Shown here: positions 15,895-23,571 of the stretch, piece after piece
Position numbering within the stretch: the stretch's first letter is position 1
Layout of the letters: the number at the start of each line of letters is the position of its first letter
Assembly: GCF_040760075.1 (NCBI RefSeq)
Contig: NZ_CP142884.1
Location: forward strand, 2,294,001 to 2,358,000
DNA length: 64,000 nucleotides
Reading direction: 5' to 3'
Source: Sphingobacterium sp. R2
GTDB lineage: Bacteria > Bacteroidota > Bacteroidia > Sphingobacteriales > Sphingobacteriaceae
Made by a program: the position numbers and the translations under genes
The notes under the pieces: generated by a model
What the model saw: the letters and a program-made list of their open reading frames with translations, nothing else
Database searches by the model: none
What the model was told of the DNA's origin: nothing

Positions 15895-15928
15895 GAAGCC
15901 CTTGCTGGAAACAGTCAAGGGCTTCTTT
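15895..15928 (+). terminator. Terminator of the rRNA operon
   Basis: Perfect 10-bp arms GAAGCCCTTG (15895-15904) and CAAGGGCTTC (15916-15925). The inner part CTG-GAAA-CAG extends the stem to a GAAA tetraloop, and T residues follow. The first T-run at 15883-15889 just upstream may also contribute. The next 230 bp up to 16160 hold nothing recognisable. Confidence 0.88.
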
Positions 15929-16159
15929 CGTTTGGATACATACTTCCGTATTTCCATGTAGAGGCTATTGCCTATCCTTCGCCTATCGGTTATCGCAGCA
16001 CAGGACCGTCGGAGAGCCCGGTCCAGCGGAGGCTATCCATCTGCCATGTAATTTTTCCCATCCTTACTCGCTGCGTGACCAATCCCTATCCTATTTCTAT
16101 TTGCTATCATTCGTATTTGTGCCAGATATTAACTAATTTAGTGCTTATTGCATTTTATT

Positions 16160-17047
16160 ATGATGAAAATAAAACAGATATCGATATTCATTTTTTTGAT
16201 CTTGTTCTTTCTAAAGCATGATCGACTAATTGCGCAGAATAAATCTCTAGACGACGGCGTCTTACGCATTTTGGCCATTGGTAATAGCTTTTCCGAAGAT
16301 GCTATTGAACAAAATTTATATGAATTAGCGAAAGCAGGAAAGAAAAAGATAGTGATCGGAAATCTCTATATTGGCGGAGCTCCTTTGAGTTTACATGTAA
16401 GGAATGCAAAAGATGATAAGCCTGCTTACCGCTATCGCAAAATCAATATTGATGGAAAAATGTCTGAGAAAGCAAATGAACGCTTATCTGAGGCGTTAAT
16501 AGATGAAGCCTGGGATTATATCAGCTTTCAGCAAGCAAGTCCACTATCGGGTGATTATGATTCCTATGCGAAAGATCTTCCCCTTTTGTATGAGTACGTA
16601 ACGAAGCATGTTGCATTTCCTGAGACAAGATATATATTGCATCAGACTTGGGCATATCAAAATGGGGCATCTCACGAAGGTTTTGTCCGTTATAACCGTA
16701 GTCAGGATATTATGTATAAGGCGATTGCCCGTACTTCTCGAGAGGTCTTTAACTGGGGGAATTTTGATCTATTAGTGCCGTGCGGCACAGCGGTCCAAAA
16801 TGCACGCTCAAGTTTTATCGGAGATCATTTTACACGCGATGGTTATCATCTAAATTTAGATTACGGACGTTTTACTGCGGCTTGTACCTGGTATGAATCT
16901 TTGTTCCATGAAAGTGTGTTGAGTAATACATTTTTACCCCTCAAAGTAACCTATGTGGAGGGAACTATTGCGCGGGCTGCTGCACATAAGGCAGTGGAAA
17001 CTCCTTATGGAGTAACTGTATTAAAGGATTTTCAATTAGTCAATTAA
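16160..17047 (+). CDS. Secreted DUF4886 (SGNH-hydrolase-like) protein
   Basis: A predicted secreted protein of the DUF4886 family, related to SGNH hydrolases. The frame is open from TTG 16148, but ATG 16160 (or 16163) directly precedes a signal peptide, with a hydrophobic core around residues 7-20 and cleavage after LIAQ. Block I is visible as ILAIGNSFSEDA with the candidate nucleophile Ser, and the C-terminal part has GDHFTRDGYHLN, where Asp and His would complete the site. The length of 295 residues fits the family. It lies seven bases before a DinB-like gene and so may be co-transcribed with it. The substrate is unknown; acyl or sugar ester hydrolysis is only an inference from fold. Confidence 0.85.
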   Translation: MMKIKQISIFIFLILFFLKHDRLIAQNKSLDDGVLRILAIGNSFSEDAIEQNLYELAKAGKKKIVIGNLYIGGAPLSLHVRNAKDDKPAYRYRKINIDGKMSEKANERLSEALIDEAWDYISFQQASPLSGDYDSYAKDLPLLYEYVTKHVAFPETRYILHQTWAYQNGASHEGFVRYNRSQDIMYKAIARTSREVFNWGNFDLLVPCGTAVQNARSSFIGDHFTRDGYHLNLDYGRFTAACTWYESLFHESVLSNTFLPLKVTYVEGTIARAAAHKAVETPYGVTVLKDFQLVN

Positions 17048-17054
17048 TATTTAT

Positions 17055-17555
17055 ATGAGTATTAAAAAGAGTTATTTGATCGAATTGGATCAAGAAACCA
17101 AAAACACAAGACGTATTTTAGATCGTATACCGGATGATAAATTGGATTGGCGTCCGCACGATAAGTCAATGCGCTTGGGTGAGCTGGCTTCTCACGTGGT
17201 TGGACTACACAACTGGGTACACCAGGCAATACCAAAAGATGTATTCGATTTCAGAGTGGATTATCAACCTATTAAAGTGTCCTCTGTAGAAGAATTAAAA
17301 GAAATCTTAACAATGGGATTGGAAAATAATAAGGCCGCAATTGAAGGTATTCAAGAGGAAGACTGGTTTAAAGAGTGGGTGTTACAATCTGGAGATTATG
17401 TTATTGCACGTTTACCCCGAGCCGGAGCGATACGTTTTATTGTTAATAACCATATAATACATCATCGTGGTCAGTTAACGGTATATTTACGATTGTTGGA
17501 TATTGCTGTACCTGGCTTATATGGACCATCGGCAGATGAAGCAATGCCGATATAG
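17055..17555 (+). CDS. DinB-superfamily putative metal-dependent protein
   Basis: A 166-residue four-helix protein of the DinB/YfiT superfamily. The three metal-binding histidines can be placed: one in ELASHVVGLHNW (near residue 47) and two in NNHIIHHRGQLTVYLRLL near the C-terminus. Members act as thiol-dependent transferases or hydrolases in several pathways, but the reaction of this one cannot be told from sequence. It starts seven bases after the DUF4886 gene and ends at a strong bidirectional hairpin shared with sucD. Confidence 0.85.
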   Translation: MSIKKSYLIELDQETKNTRRILDRIPDDKLDWRPHDKSMRLGELASHVVGLHNWVHQAIPKDVFDFRVDYQPIKVSSVEELKEILTMGLENNKAAIEGIQEEDWFKEWVLQSGDYVIARLPRAGAIRFIVNNHIIHHRGQLTVYLRLLDIAVPGLYGPSADEAMPI

Positions 17556-17578
17556 TGTGTATCGTCGCCAATTAAGAA

Positions 17579-17614
17579 AAAGAAAGGGAATCAAATTTTT
17601 GATTCCCTTTCTTT
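17579..17614. terminator. Bidirectional terminator between the DinB-like gene and sucD
   Basis: Arms AAAGAAAGGGAATC (17579-17592) and GATTCCCTTTCTTT (17601-17614) around an AAATTTTT centre. A and T runs flank both sides, so it can stop transcription in either direction between the two convergent genes. Confidence 0.88.
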
Positions 17615-17633
17615 TATATGCTTTATCAGCTAG

Positions 17634-18506
17634 TTATTTAGCCAATTCTTCAGCGATTGCTTTTCCGATTTCAGCTGGAGACTCAACAACACGGATCCCA
17701 CACTCACGCATAATTTTCATTTTTGCAGCTGCTGTGTCGTCTGCACCACCTACAATTGCACCAGCGTGTCCCATACGACGTCCTGGAGGCGCTGTTTGGC
17801 CTGCGATAAATCCAACAACAGGTTTAGTACCATGTTCTTTGATCCAACGAGCAGCTTCAGCTTCCATTCCACCACCGATTTCACCAATCATGATGATAGC
17901 TTCAGTTTCAGGATCATTCATCAATAATTCAACAGCTTCTTTTGTTGTTGTACCGATAATAGGGTCGCCACCAATTCCGATTGCAGTTGTAATTCCTAAT
18001 CCCGCTTTTACCGTTTGATCTACAGCTTCGTAAGTCAAAGTTCCCGACTTAGAAACAACACCTACATTACCTTTTTTGAAGATAAATCCTGGCATGATAC
18101 CGATTTTAGCTTCGTCTGCAGTGATAATACCTGGACAGTTAGGACCGATTAAACGAGAGTTTTTGTCGCTTAAATAAGATTTAACTTGGATCATATCCTT
18201 TGTCGGGATACCTTCTGTGATACAAACAATCACTTCAATACCTGCAGCGGCAGCTTCCATGATCGCATCCGCAGCAAATGCTGGAGGTACAAAGATAATA
18301 GAAACATTAGCTCCTGTAGCGTCTACTGCATCTTGAACAGTATTGAATACAGGACGGTCTAAGTGTTGTTGACCACCTTTACCAGGAGTAACACCACCAA
18401 CTACATTTGTTCCGTACTCAATCATTTGAGTAGCATGGTAAGTACCTTCGTTTCCAGTGAAACCTTGAACGATTACTTTTGAATCTTTATTAACTAATAC
18501 ACTCAT
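17634..18506 (-). CDS. sucD: Succinyl-CoA synthetase (ADP/GDP-forming) subunit alpha
   Basis: The alpha subunit of succinyl-CoA synthetase, which makes succinate and a nucleoside triphosphate from succinyl-CoA in the TCA cycle. The start is taken at [20 protein letters not shown] (18506, 290 residues); the longer frame to 18530 begins inside the promoter -7 box. The CoA-binding region [14 protein letters not shown] is at the N-terminus, and the phospho-histidine is His247 in GHAGAIVGG. The beta subunit gene sucC is not next to it, and the gene looks monocistronic between a terminator and the trmH gene. Confidence 0.97.
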   Translation of the reverse strand: MSVLVNKDSKVIVQGFTGNEGTYHATQMIEYGTNVVGGVTPGKGGQQHLDRPVFNTVQDAVDATGANVSIIFVPPAFAADAIMEAAAAGIEVIVCITEGIPTKDMIQVKSYLSDKNSRLIGPNCPGIITADEAKIGIMPGFIFKKGNVGVVSKSGTLTYEAVDQTVKAGLGITTAIGIGGDPIIGTTTKEAVELLMNDPETEAIIMIGEIGGGMEAEAARWIKEHGTKPVVGFIAGQTAPPGRRMGHAGAIVGGADDTAAAKMKIMRECGIRVVESPAEIGKAIAEELAK

Positions 18507-18527
18507 TTCTTCTTTAAATTTTGCACA

Positions 18528-18535
18528 CAAATCTA
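18528..18535 (-). promoter_or_regulatory. -7 element of the sucD promoter
   Basis: TAGATTTG on the - strand, ending 21 bp before the sucD ATG. A TTG lies 24 bp upstream of it (18560-18562), slightly beyond the usual 17-23 bp spacing, so the -33 element is uncertain. Its position rules out the upstream TTG as the real start of sucD. Confidence 0.55.
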
Positions 18536-18596
18536 CTATTTTGCTTTCTAAAATGGAAGCAATGTGAATAGGAATGTGACCTTTATTGATAAATTT

Positions 18597-19130
18597 TTAA
18601 ATGGAATTGCGTTTTTGGATAAAATCCCAAAGAATAATGCCAATTGCGACAGATACATTGAAGGAGTGTTTCGTTCCGTATTGCGGTATTTCGATACAGG
18701 TATCAATTTTTCTCATGACCTCTTCATCAACCCCATTGACTTCATTTCCAAAAATCAATGCATATTTTTGGTGATTTTCGGGTTTGAAATCATGTAGCAT
18801 AACACTGTTATCTGCTTGCTCAATGGCAACAATGACATAGCCTTCTGACCGAAGCTGATCGACGACAGCTGCAGTATCCTGATGATATTCCCAAGCGACC
18901 GATTGGGTTGCTCCTAAGGCTGTCTTTTCGATTTCGCGATGGGGAGGCGTTCCGGTGATGCCACACAAGTATATTTTTTCAATAGCAAACCCATCTGCTG
19001 TACGAAAGGCCGAGCCTACATTATGCATGCTCCGTACATTGTCCATAATGATTGCGATTGGAGTTTTTTCTTGTTTTTTAAACGATTCAACATCTGTACG
19101 TTGAAGTTCATCCATCGATAATTTTTGCAT
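18597..19130 (-). CDS. TrmH-family (SpoU) RNA 2'-O-methyltransferase
   Basis: A SPOUT-class RNA methyltransferase of 177 residues that would transfer a methyl group from SAM to a ribose 2'-OH in tRNA or rRNA. The three motifs of the family are clear: motif 1 NVRSMHNVGSAFRTADG with its Asn and Arg, motif 2 LIFGNEVNGV, and motif 3 IEIPQYGTKHSFNVSVAIGI, which forms the knotted SAM site. There is no N-terminal RNA-binding extension, so it resembles short TrmH-like proteins. The target nucleotide is not predictable. The start MQKLSMDELQ is the conserved one, yet a -7 promoter box lies only four bases upstream of it. Confidence 0.92.
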   Translation of the reverse strand: MQKLSMDELQRTDVESFKKQEKTPIAIIMDNVRSMHNVGSAFRTADGFAIEKIYLCGITGTPPHREIEKTALGATQSVAWEYHQDTAAVVDQLRSEGYVIVAIEQADNSVMLHDFKPENHQKYALIFGNEVNGVDEEVMRKIDTCIEIPQYGTKHSFNVSVAIGIILWDFIQKRNSI

Positions 19131-19134
19131 GCTG

Positions 19135-19142
19135 CAAATATA
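19135..19142 (-). promoter_or_regulatory. -7 promoter element abutting the trmH-family start codon
   Basis: TATATTTG on the - strand ends four bases before the ATG at 19130. If it is the active element, the transcript would start at or within the first codons, giving a leaderless mRNA. No matching TTG is seen at the usual distance, so support is partial. Confidence 0.4.
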
Positions 19143-19167
19143 CTAAACCTAAAAAATAAAATAGATT

Positions 19168-19197
19168 TTGAATATTGAAAATAAGGTGTTATTTTTG
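19168..19197 (+). promoter_or_regulatory. Promoter of rpsT
   Basis: TTG at 19168-19170, 19 bp, then TATTTTTG at 19190-19197, a full match to the Bacteroidota promoter pattern. The inferred start point is near 19203, leaving a leader of about 40 nt before rpsT. It is divergent from the trmH-family gene. Confidence 0.8.
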
Positions 19198-19244
19198 CAG
19201 TCCGAATTACAAGAAAAAAATTGAATAAAAATTAGCTAAAAAAA

Positions 19245-19499
19245 ATGGCAAATCATAAATCAGCGATCAAAAGAATTAGAGCAAACGCTACTAAACGTTT
19301 AAGAAACCGTTACCAAGCAAAAACTACACGTAACGCAATCAAAAAATTACGTCATACTACTTCTGCGGAAGAAGCAAAAACATTGTTACCACGCGTAATT
19401 TCTATGCTTGATCGTTTGGCAAAGAAAAATGTGATCCACAAGAAAAAAGCTTCAAACAACAAATCTAAGTTAACTAAATTTGTTAACGGTTTAGCGTAA
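19245..19499 (+). CDS. rpsT: 30S ribosomal protein S20
   Basis: Ribosomal protein S20 (bS20), an early-binding protein of the 30S subunit. The 84-residue, very basic product begins [20 protein letters not shown] and contains [16 protein letters not shown], both typical for the family. It is a single-gene unit with its own promoter and terminator. Confidence 0.97.
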   Translation: MANHKSAIKRIRANATKRLRNRYQAKTTRNAIKKLRHTTSAEEAKTLLPRVISMLDRLAKKNVIHKKKASNNKSKLTKFVNGLA

Positions 19500-19519
19500 G
19501 CTTTTTGTATAGATATTGA

Positions 19520-19547
19520 GGGGTACAGCTCGCTGTATCCCTTTTCT
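19520..19547 (+). terminator. Terminator of rpsT
   Basis: Arms GGGGTACAGC and GCTGTATCCC with one G-T pair, then CTTTTCTTT, located 21 bp after the rpsT stop. Confidence 0.8.
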
Positions 19548-19592
19548 TTATGTTATATACTTTGGATTTCTCTTTCCAAGCGAATTGTAAAT

Positions 19593-19621
19593 AAAAAAGC
19601 ATCGATATTCGATGCTTTTTT
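19593..19621. terminator. Bidirectional terminator between rpsT and the DUF1080 gene
   Basis: Arms AAAAAAGCATCGA (19593-19605) and TCGATGCTTTTTT (19609-19621) around TAT. A-runs before and T-runs after allow it to work on both strands; it would end the DUF1080 transcript on the - strand. Confidence 0.85.
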
Positions 19622-19645
19622 ACGTTTAATCCTTTCTTGCAAACC

Positions 19646-20497
19646 TTATTGGTGCAAATTGGGTAGCAATTCGGCAATAACCTTTTTCAATTTGTTTGGA
19701 TCTTTCATATAAGGTTCTAAATCGTAAAGCTCTACCTTTTTGAAGTCAATCGGATGACTTTCACTTTGAAGTGAAATGGTACCTTTAGTCAATAGCTGAC
19801 CATCTTTTTTTACGTTTGGGTCAAAATCGCTTACGTTTCCGCCACCAATTTGGGGCTTAGTATACTGTAAGACTACTTTATCTTCAAGAATATGCTGTAC
19901 TAAAGAGTCGCCCAGCACTAGGAAATCCGCAGTTACCCATTGGTCCCCGGCATAAGTTTTGGATGTTGAGCTGATGCAATGTGGCGTGAATAATTTGTTG
20001 TCCATAACAACGTTGGTACCTGGGGTACACAAATTACTTGTGGTCCGTTCATCTTTGCCATTTCCGCCCAACAGCTGTCCTTCAATTGATATTGGAAAGT
20101 CCTGATCTACGCCCATGGTTTTTGGATCTTGTCCATGTAACATGGCTCCACTATTACGCCAGGCCCAGCCTTCACCACCATTCGCCTGTTCACCAACAAA
20201 TCGGTAAGTGACACGTAATAGATAAGCAGAGAATTCTTTATTATAGAACAGGTGGCCATACTGAAAATTGAAATTATCATAGCCATCATATCTCACCTTA
20301 AGTAATCCGTCTTCTACGCGAAATGTATTTTTATAATTATCCCCAACTTTGTGATTTCTAATCTTAGGGGTCCAGTTCTTTAAGTCTTTCCCATTAAATA
20401 ATTGAATGGGTTTGGGTTTCTTGTCTTGAGCGTTGGCAAATAGATTAGTGCTAAGCAATAGAATTCCAGCACTATAAATGATATGTTTGAATTTCAT
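19646..20497 (-). CDS. Secreted DUF1080 (3-keto-disaccharide hydrolase family) protein
   Basis: A 283-residue secreted protein with a signal peptide (hydrophobic residues about 8-22, cleavage after ANAQ) and one DUF1080 domain, a concanavalin-like beta-sandwich of the 3-keto-disaccharide hydrolase family. The opening IQLFNGKDLKNWTPKI and the central GEGWAWRNSGAMLHGQDP are characteristic. The likely site of action is the periplasm, on a carbohydrate, but the substrate is not known. It starts 39 bp after the AraC-type regulator gene on the same strand, and the gap holds a small TTAGGT/ACCTAA inverted repeat, so the two may be functionally linked. Confidence 0.88.
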   Translation of the reverse strand: MKFKHIIYSAGILLLSTNLFANAQDKKPKPIQLFNGKDLKNWTPKIRNHKVGDNYKNTFRVEDGLLKVRYDGYDNFNFQYGHLFYNKEFSAYLLRVTYRFVGEQANGGEGWAWRNSGAMLHGQDPKTMGVDQDFPISIEGQLLGGNGKDERTTSNLCTPGTNVVMDNKLFTPHCISSTSKTYAGDQWVTADFLVLGDSLVQHILEDKVVLQYTKPQIGGGNVSDFDPNVKKDGQLLTKGTISLQSESHPIDFKKVELYDLEPYMKDPNKLKKVIAELLPNLHQ

Positions 20498-20536
20498 CCT
20501 GAATTAGGTTTATTGACCTAAATTAGGTAAACATTT

Positions 20537-21370
20537 TTATATAAGCAATTCTTTTTGTTTGACATATTCGCTGGGACGGATACCGACAACCTTATTGAAT
20601 GTGTTACTAAATGTGGGTAAGCTATTATACCCCACTTTGAATGCAACTTCATTTACACTCAATTTTTCGTCCAAAAGCAGCTTAAGTGCCGTCAGCATTC
20701 TGAGGATTGTGTAATATTGGATAAAAGACATATTTAATTCTTTTTGAAACAATCTGGCTAATGTGCGTTCGCTAATGTTAAATAATCCTGCAAGCTTTTT
20801 AAAGTTGACATTTTCCGTTATATTTTCTTCTAGGTAAGTGACTATATCCTTTAATTTTTGGTGACTGGGATAGGGCAGGGCTAATGGAAGTTCATGCAGG
20901 GATAACTCTGGAAGGATAAGTTTAAATGCAGTAGCAATGCTGTATTTAGGCTCTTCAACTGGAAATATATTGCCGTTCCAGCGGTTAGTGAACATGATAA
21001 GCTCTATCAAAAGATCATTTACAGGATAAATTCCCATCTTGCTGTAAAATGGAGCATCATTATTGGCTTTTGGAAAGTATAAATTACGCATAACGACCTC
21101 TGGTGTGCTCGGATGAATACTATGCTTTATACCGGCAGGAATCCATAAATAATGACGCGCTGGTAAGAAATATGACTTTTTCTCTGTTTTGATAAAAACC
21201 ACACCGCCTTCGGTATATAGAAATTGATCCTTATCGTGGCGATGCTCGGAAATATATTGCTCTGCTATAATAGCGTGATGACAATAAATGCTATCTTCAA
21301 ATGAGTCTACTTCCGTCATGTAATAACGGTTGACATATTTTGCATCTGTCGTAATATCTTGTGTATTCAT
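20537..21370 (-). CDS. AraC-family transcriptional regulator
   Basis: A 277-residue regulator with an N-terminal cupin-like sensor domain (about residues 25-110, containing EQYISEHRHDKDQFLY and IPAGIKHSIHP) and a C-terminal AraC double helix-turn-helix (about 175-272, with FNISERTLARLFQKELNMSF and VAFKVGYNSLPTFSNTFNKV followed by GIRPSEYVK). The ligand is unknown. It lies just upstream of the DUF1080 gene in the same direction and faces away from the CoA-transferase gene across a 410-bp regulatory region, so either neighbour could be its target. Confidence 0.93.
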   Translation of the reverse strand: MNTQDITTDAKYVNRYYMTEVDSFEDSIYCHHAIIAEQYISEHRHDKDQFLYTEGGVVFIKTEKKSYFLPARHYLWIPAGIKHSIHPSTPEVVMRNLYFPKANNDAPFYSKMGIYPVNDLLIELIMFTNRWNGNIFPVEEPKYSIATAFKLILPELSLHELPLALPYPSHQKLKDIVTYLEENITENVNFKKLAGLFNISERTLARLFQKELNMSFIQYYTILRMLTALKLLLDEKLSVNEVAFKVGYNSLPTFSNTFNKVVGIRPSEYVKQKELLI

Positions 21371-21392
21371 TTTAAACTATCATCCTATTTGA

Positions 21393-21400
21393 CAAAGGTA
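21393..21400 (-). promoter_or_regulatory. -7 element of the AraC-type regulator promoter
   Basis: TACCTTTG on the - strand ends 22 bp before the regulator's ATG. No clear TTG is present at 17-23 bp upstream, so it may be an activated or weak promoter. A short ACCTTT/AAAGGT hairpin lies at 21421-21440. Confidence 0.5.
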
Positions 21401-21617
21401 AGACTTTTTTACTATACGGCACCTTTTACTTATTAAAGGTGAGTGCGCACTTACAGTAAAACGGTTTTTATCTATCATGAAAGTTAGTATTTACTTACTC
21501 TAATTTTTATGTATTATGGGTAAGTTATTTATTTACAGTATGATATAAATTATAAATGTAGGTGATGTAAACTATTTTTTTGCTATGATTTGTTGTATAT
21601 TTTTGATTTTTAGCTAA

Positions 21618-21662
21618 TTGCGTATTCTTAGTCGCGTTTGGATAATTTTGTGTCACATGACA
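21618..21662 (+). promoter_or_regulatory. Promoter and possible operator of the CoA-transferase gene
   Basis: TTG at 21618-21620, 22 bp, then TAATTTTG at 21643-21650. Directly after the -7 box is the palindrome TGTCACATGACA (21651-21662), which would overlap the inferred start point near 21656. That placement suits a repressor site. The leader to the ATG at 21781 would be about 125 nt. The rest of the 410-bp gap is AT-rich and shows no gene. Confidence 0.5.
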
Positions 21663-21780
21663 ATAAATATAGCGCTGGAAAAAATGCTAAAATTGTTTGG
21701 TGTAAAGCTCTATGATATATATTAAATAGCTTTCAATTTCTTAAGTTTACAATAACTGAATAAAATAAAATTATAACACT

Positions 21781-23214
21781 ATGGCTTACGAAAGAATAAA
21801 AGTTCAAAGCTTACATGATAAAGTAATTACAGGGGAGGAAGCCGCTAAATTATTTCAAAATGGAATGGTGGTTGGATCTAGTGGTTTTACGAAGGCTGGG
21901 GATAGCAAGGTTGTATTACCGGCATTAGCTGAACGAGCCAAGGTGGATCCATTGAAAATAACCTTGATCACAGGGGCTTCTTTAGGGCATGGAACTGACG
22001 GTAAATTGGCCGAGGCGGGAGCACTATCCAAGCGCATGCCTTTCCAGGTAGATCGTATTCTCCGTAATAAAATAAATACTGGAGATGTATTGTTTATTGA
22101 TCAACATCTAAGCGAAACAGCAGAATTGCTGCACAATAAGAATTTACCTCAAGTAGACATTGCCGTTCTCGAAGTTGCAGCAATTGAATCTGACGGAAGT
22201 ATTGTTCCAACGACTTCTGTGGGCAATTCAGCGACTTTTGCTGCTTTGGCTAAGCAGGTTATTTTGGAGATAAATACAGCGATCCCGATGAGCATCAAGG
22301 GGATACATGATATTTACCAGGCAGAGGATTATCCACGGCGTAATGTTATTCCAATCGTCGCTCCTGAAAATAAAATTGGGCGTAAAACTATTCCTTTGGA
22401 CCCAAGCAAGGTGGTGGGGATTGTTTTTACGAATGAATTGGATAGCCCTGCTGATATTGCTGAACCCGATATCAAAACAACAGCCATAGCCAAGCATATT
22501 TTAAACTTTTTTGAAAATGAAGTGGAACTTGGCCATTTGTCAGAGAGTTTAATGCCGCTTCAAGCGGGTATTGGAAAAGTTGCCAATGCTGTTTTGACGG
22601 GATTTATACATAGTAAGTTTCGAAATTTAACCATGTTTTCCGAGGTCTTGCAAGATAGTACATTCGACCTTATCGATGCCGGAAAACTTGATTTTGCTTC
22701 GGCTTCTTCAATAACAGTCTCGGAAGAATGTTATTCAAGAGTGTTTGATCATTTGGATCGATACCGTGATAAAATTGTGTTACGCCCGCAAAATATCTCC
22801 AATACTCCTGGATTGATCAAACGTTTGGGGATTATAGCGATCAATACTGCCATTGAGTTTGATATTTATGGAAATGTAAATTCTACCCATACTTCCGGTA
22901 CTAATATTATGAATGGTATTGGAGGATCGGGCGATTTTGCGCGAAATGCTTATTTGAGCATCTTTGTCACTCAGGCAGCCTCTAAGGGGGATGCAATATC
23001 TCATATTGTTCCGATGGTTTCCCATGTAGATCACACGGAGCATGATGTAGATATTTTAGTGACAGATTTTGGTTTGGCCGATTTACGTGGTTTAGCGCCT
23101 CGGGAACGTGCAAAAGTTATTATTGAAAATTGCGTACACCCCGATTATAAGGAACAGCTTTTAGATTACTATAACCGAGCTTGTGAAAGGGGGGGCATAC
23201 TCCGCACTTATTAG
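21781..23214 (+). CDS. Acetyl-CoA hydrolase / succinate CoA-transferase family protein
   Basis: A 477-residue class I CoA-transferase of the acetyl-CoA hydrolase/succinyl-CoA:acetate CoA-transferase group. It would move CoA between succinate and acetate (or propionate), or hydrolyse acetyl-CoA. The oxyanion/glycine segment VVGSSGFTKAGDSK is near the N-terminus, and the likely catalytic glutamate is Glu288 in TMFSEVLQDS, the position of the thioester-forming Glu in AarC/Cat1. GTNIMNGIGGSGDFARNAY near residue 380 is also diagnostic. The enzyme could link succinyl-CoA metabolism (sucD lies 3 kb away) with acetate. Substrate choice is not certain from sequence. Confidence 0.92.
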   Translation: MAYERIKVQSLHDKVITGEEAAKLFQNGMVVGSSGFTKAGDSKVVLPALAERAKVDPLKITLITGASLGHGTDGKLAEAGALSKRMPFQVDRILRNKINTGDVLFIDQHLSETAELLHNKNLPQVDIAVLEVAAIESDGSIVPTTSVGNSATFAALAKQVILEINTAIPMSIKGIHDIYQAEDYPRRNVIPIVAPENKIGRKTIPLDPSKVVGIVFTNELDSPADIAEPDIKTTAIAKHILNFFENEVELGHLSESLMPLQAGIGKVANAVLTGFIHSKFRNLTMFSEVLQDSTFDLIDAGKLDFASASSITVSEECYSRVFDHLDRYRDKIVLRPQNISNTPGLIKRLGIIAINTAIEFDIYGNVNSTHTSGTNIMNGIGGSGDFARNAYLSIFVTQAASKGDAISHIVPMVSHVDHTEHDVDILVTDFGLADLRGLAPRERAKVIIENCVHPDYKEQLLDYYNRACERGGILRTY

Positions 23215-23443
23215 AGGAAGCTTTTAGCTGGCATATTCATCTCCGTGAAAACGGTACTATGAAAAAGCATAAGTAGGGCTCTTCCAATTGAAGTATCACG
23301 TATTTTACCACCGATTATAATCCGATTTTGATCACTTAATTGCAGCGATTAAAATCATTAGGTCGCAATGGTGGTAACGATATCGTTTAGAATTACATGA
23401 ACGATGGATTGAACAGTTTGGAAAGCAGGAATAATAGGAAAAA

Positions 23444-23478
23444 GAGGCTGTCTCAAATTTATTTGGGACAGTTTTTTT
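23444..23478 (+). repeat. Left terminal inverted repeat of the IS, with hairpin
   Basis: The 14-bp repeat GAGGCTGTCTCAAA begins the element. CTGTCTCAAAT (23448-23458) also pairs with ATTTGGGACAG (23461-23471) with one G-T, followed by seven T, so this end can act as a terminator for transcription coming from the CoA-transferase side. Confidence 0.7.
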
Positions 23479-23571
23479 GTTTAAAAAGTCTATGAGATAG
23501 ATTTGTGTGTTGTTTGTTGGTTATTTGAAAAAGACTCATATGGAGGGGAGAAATGAACAAAAAGTAGCTTT

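Noticed and set aside
23398..23480. Short + strand frame running into the IS left end
   Set aside because: It has no recognisable sequence and reads through the terminal repeat; likely chance.
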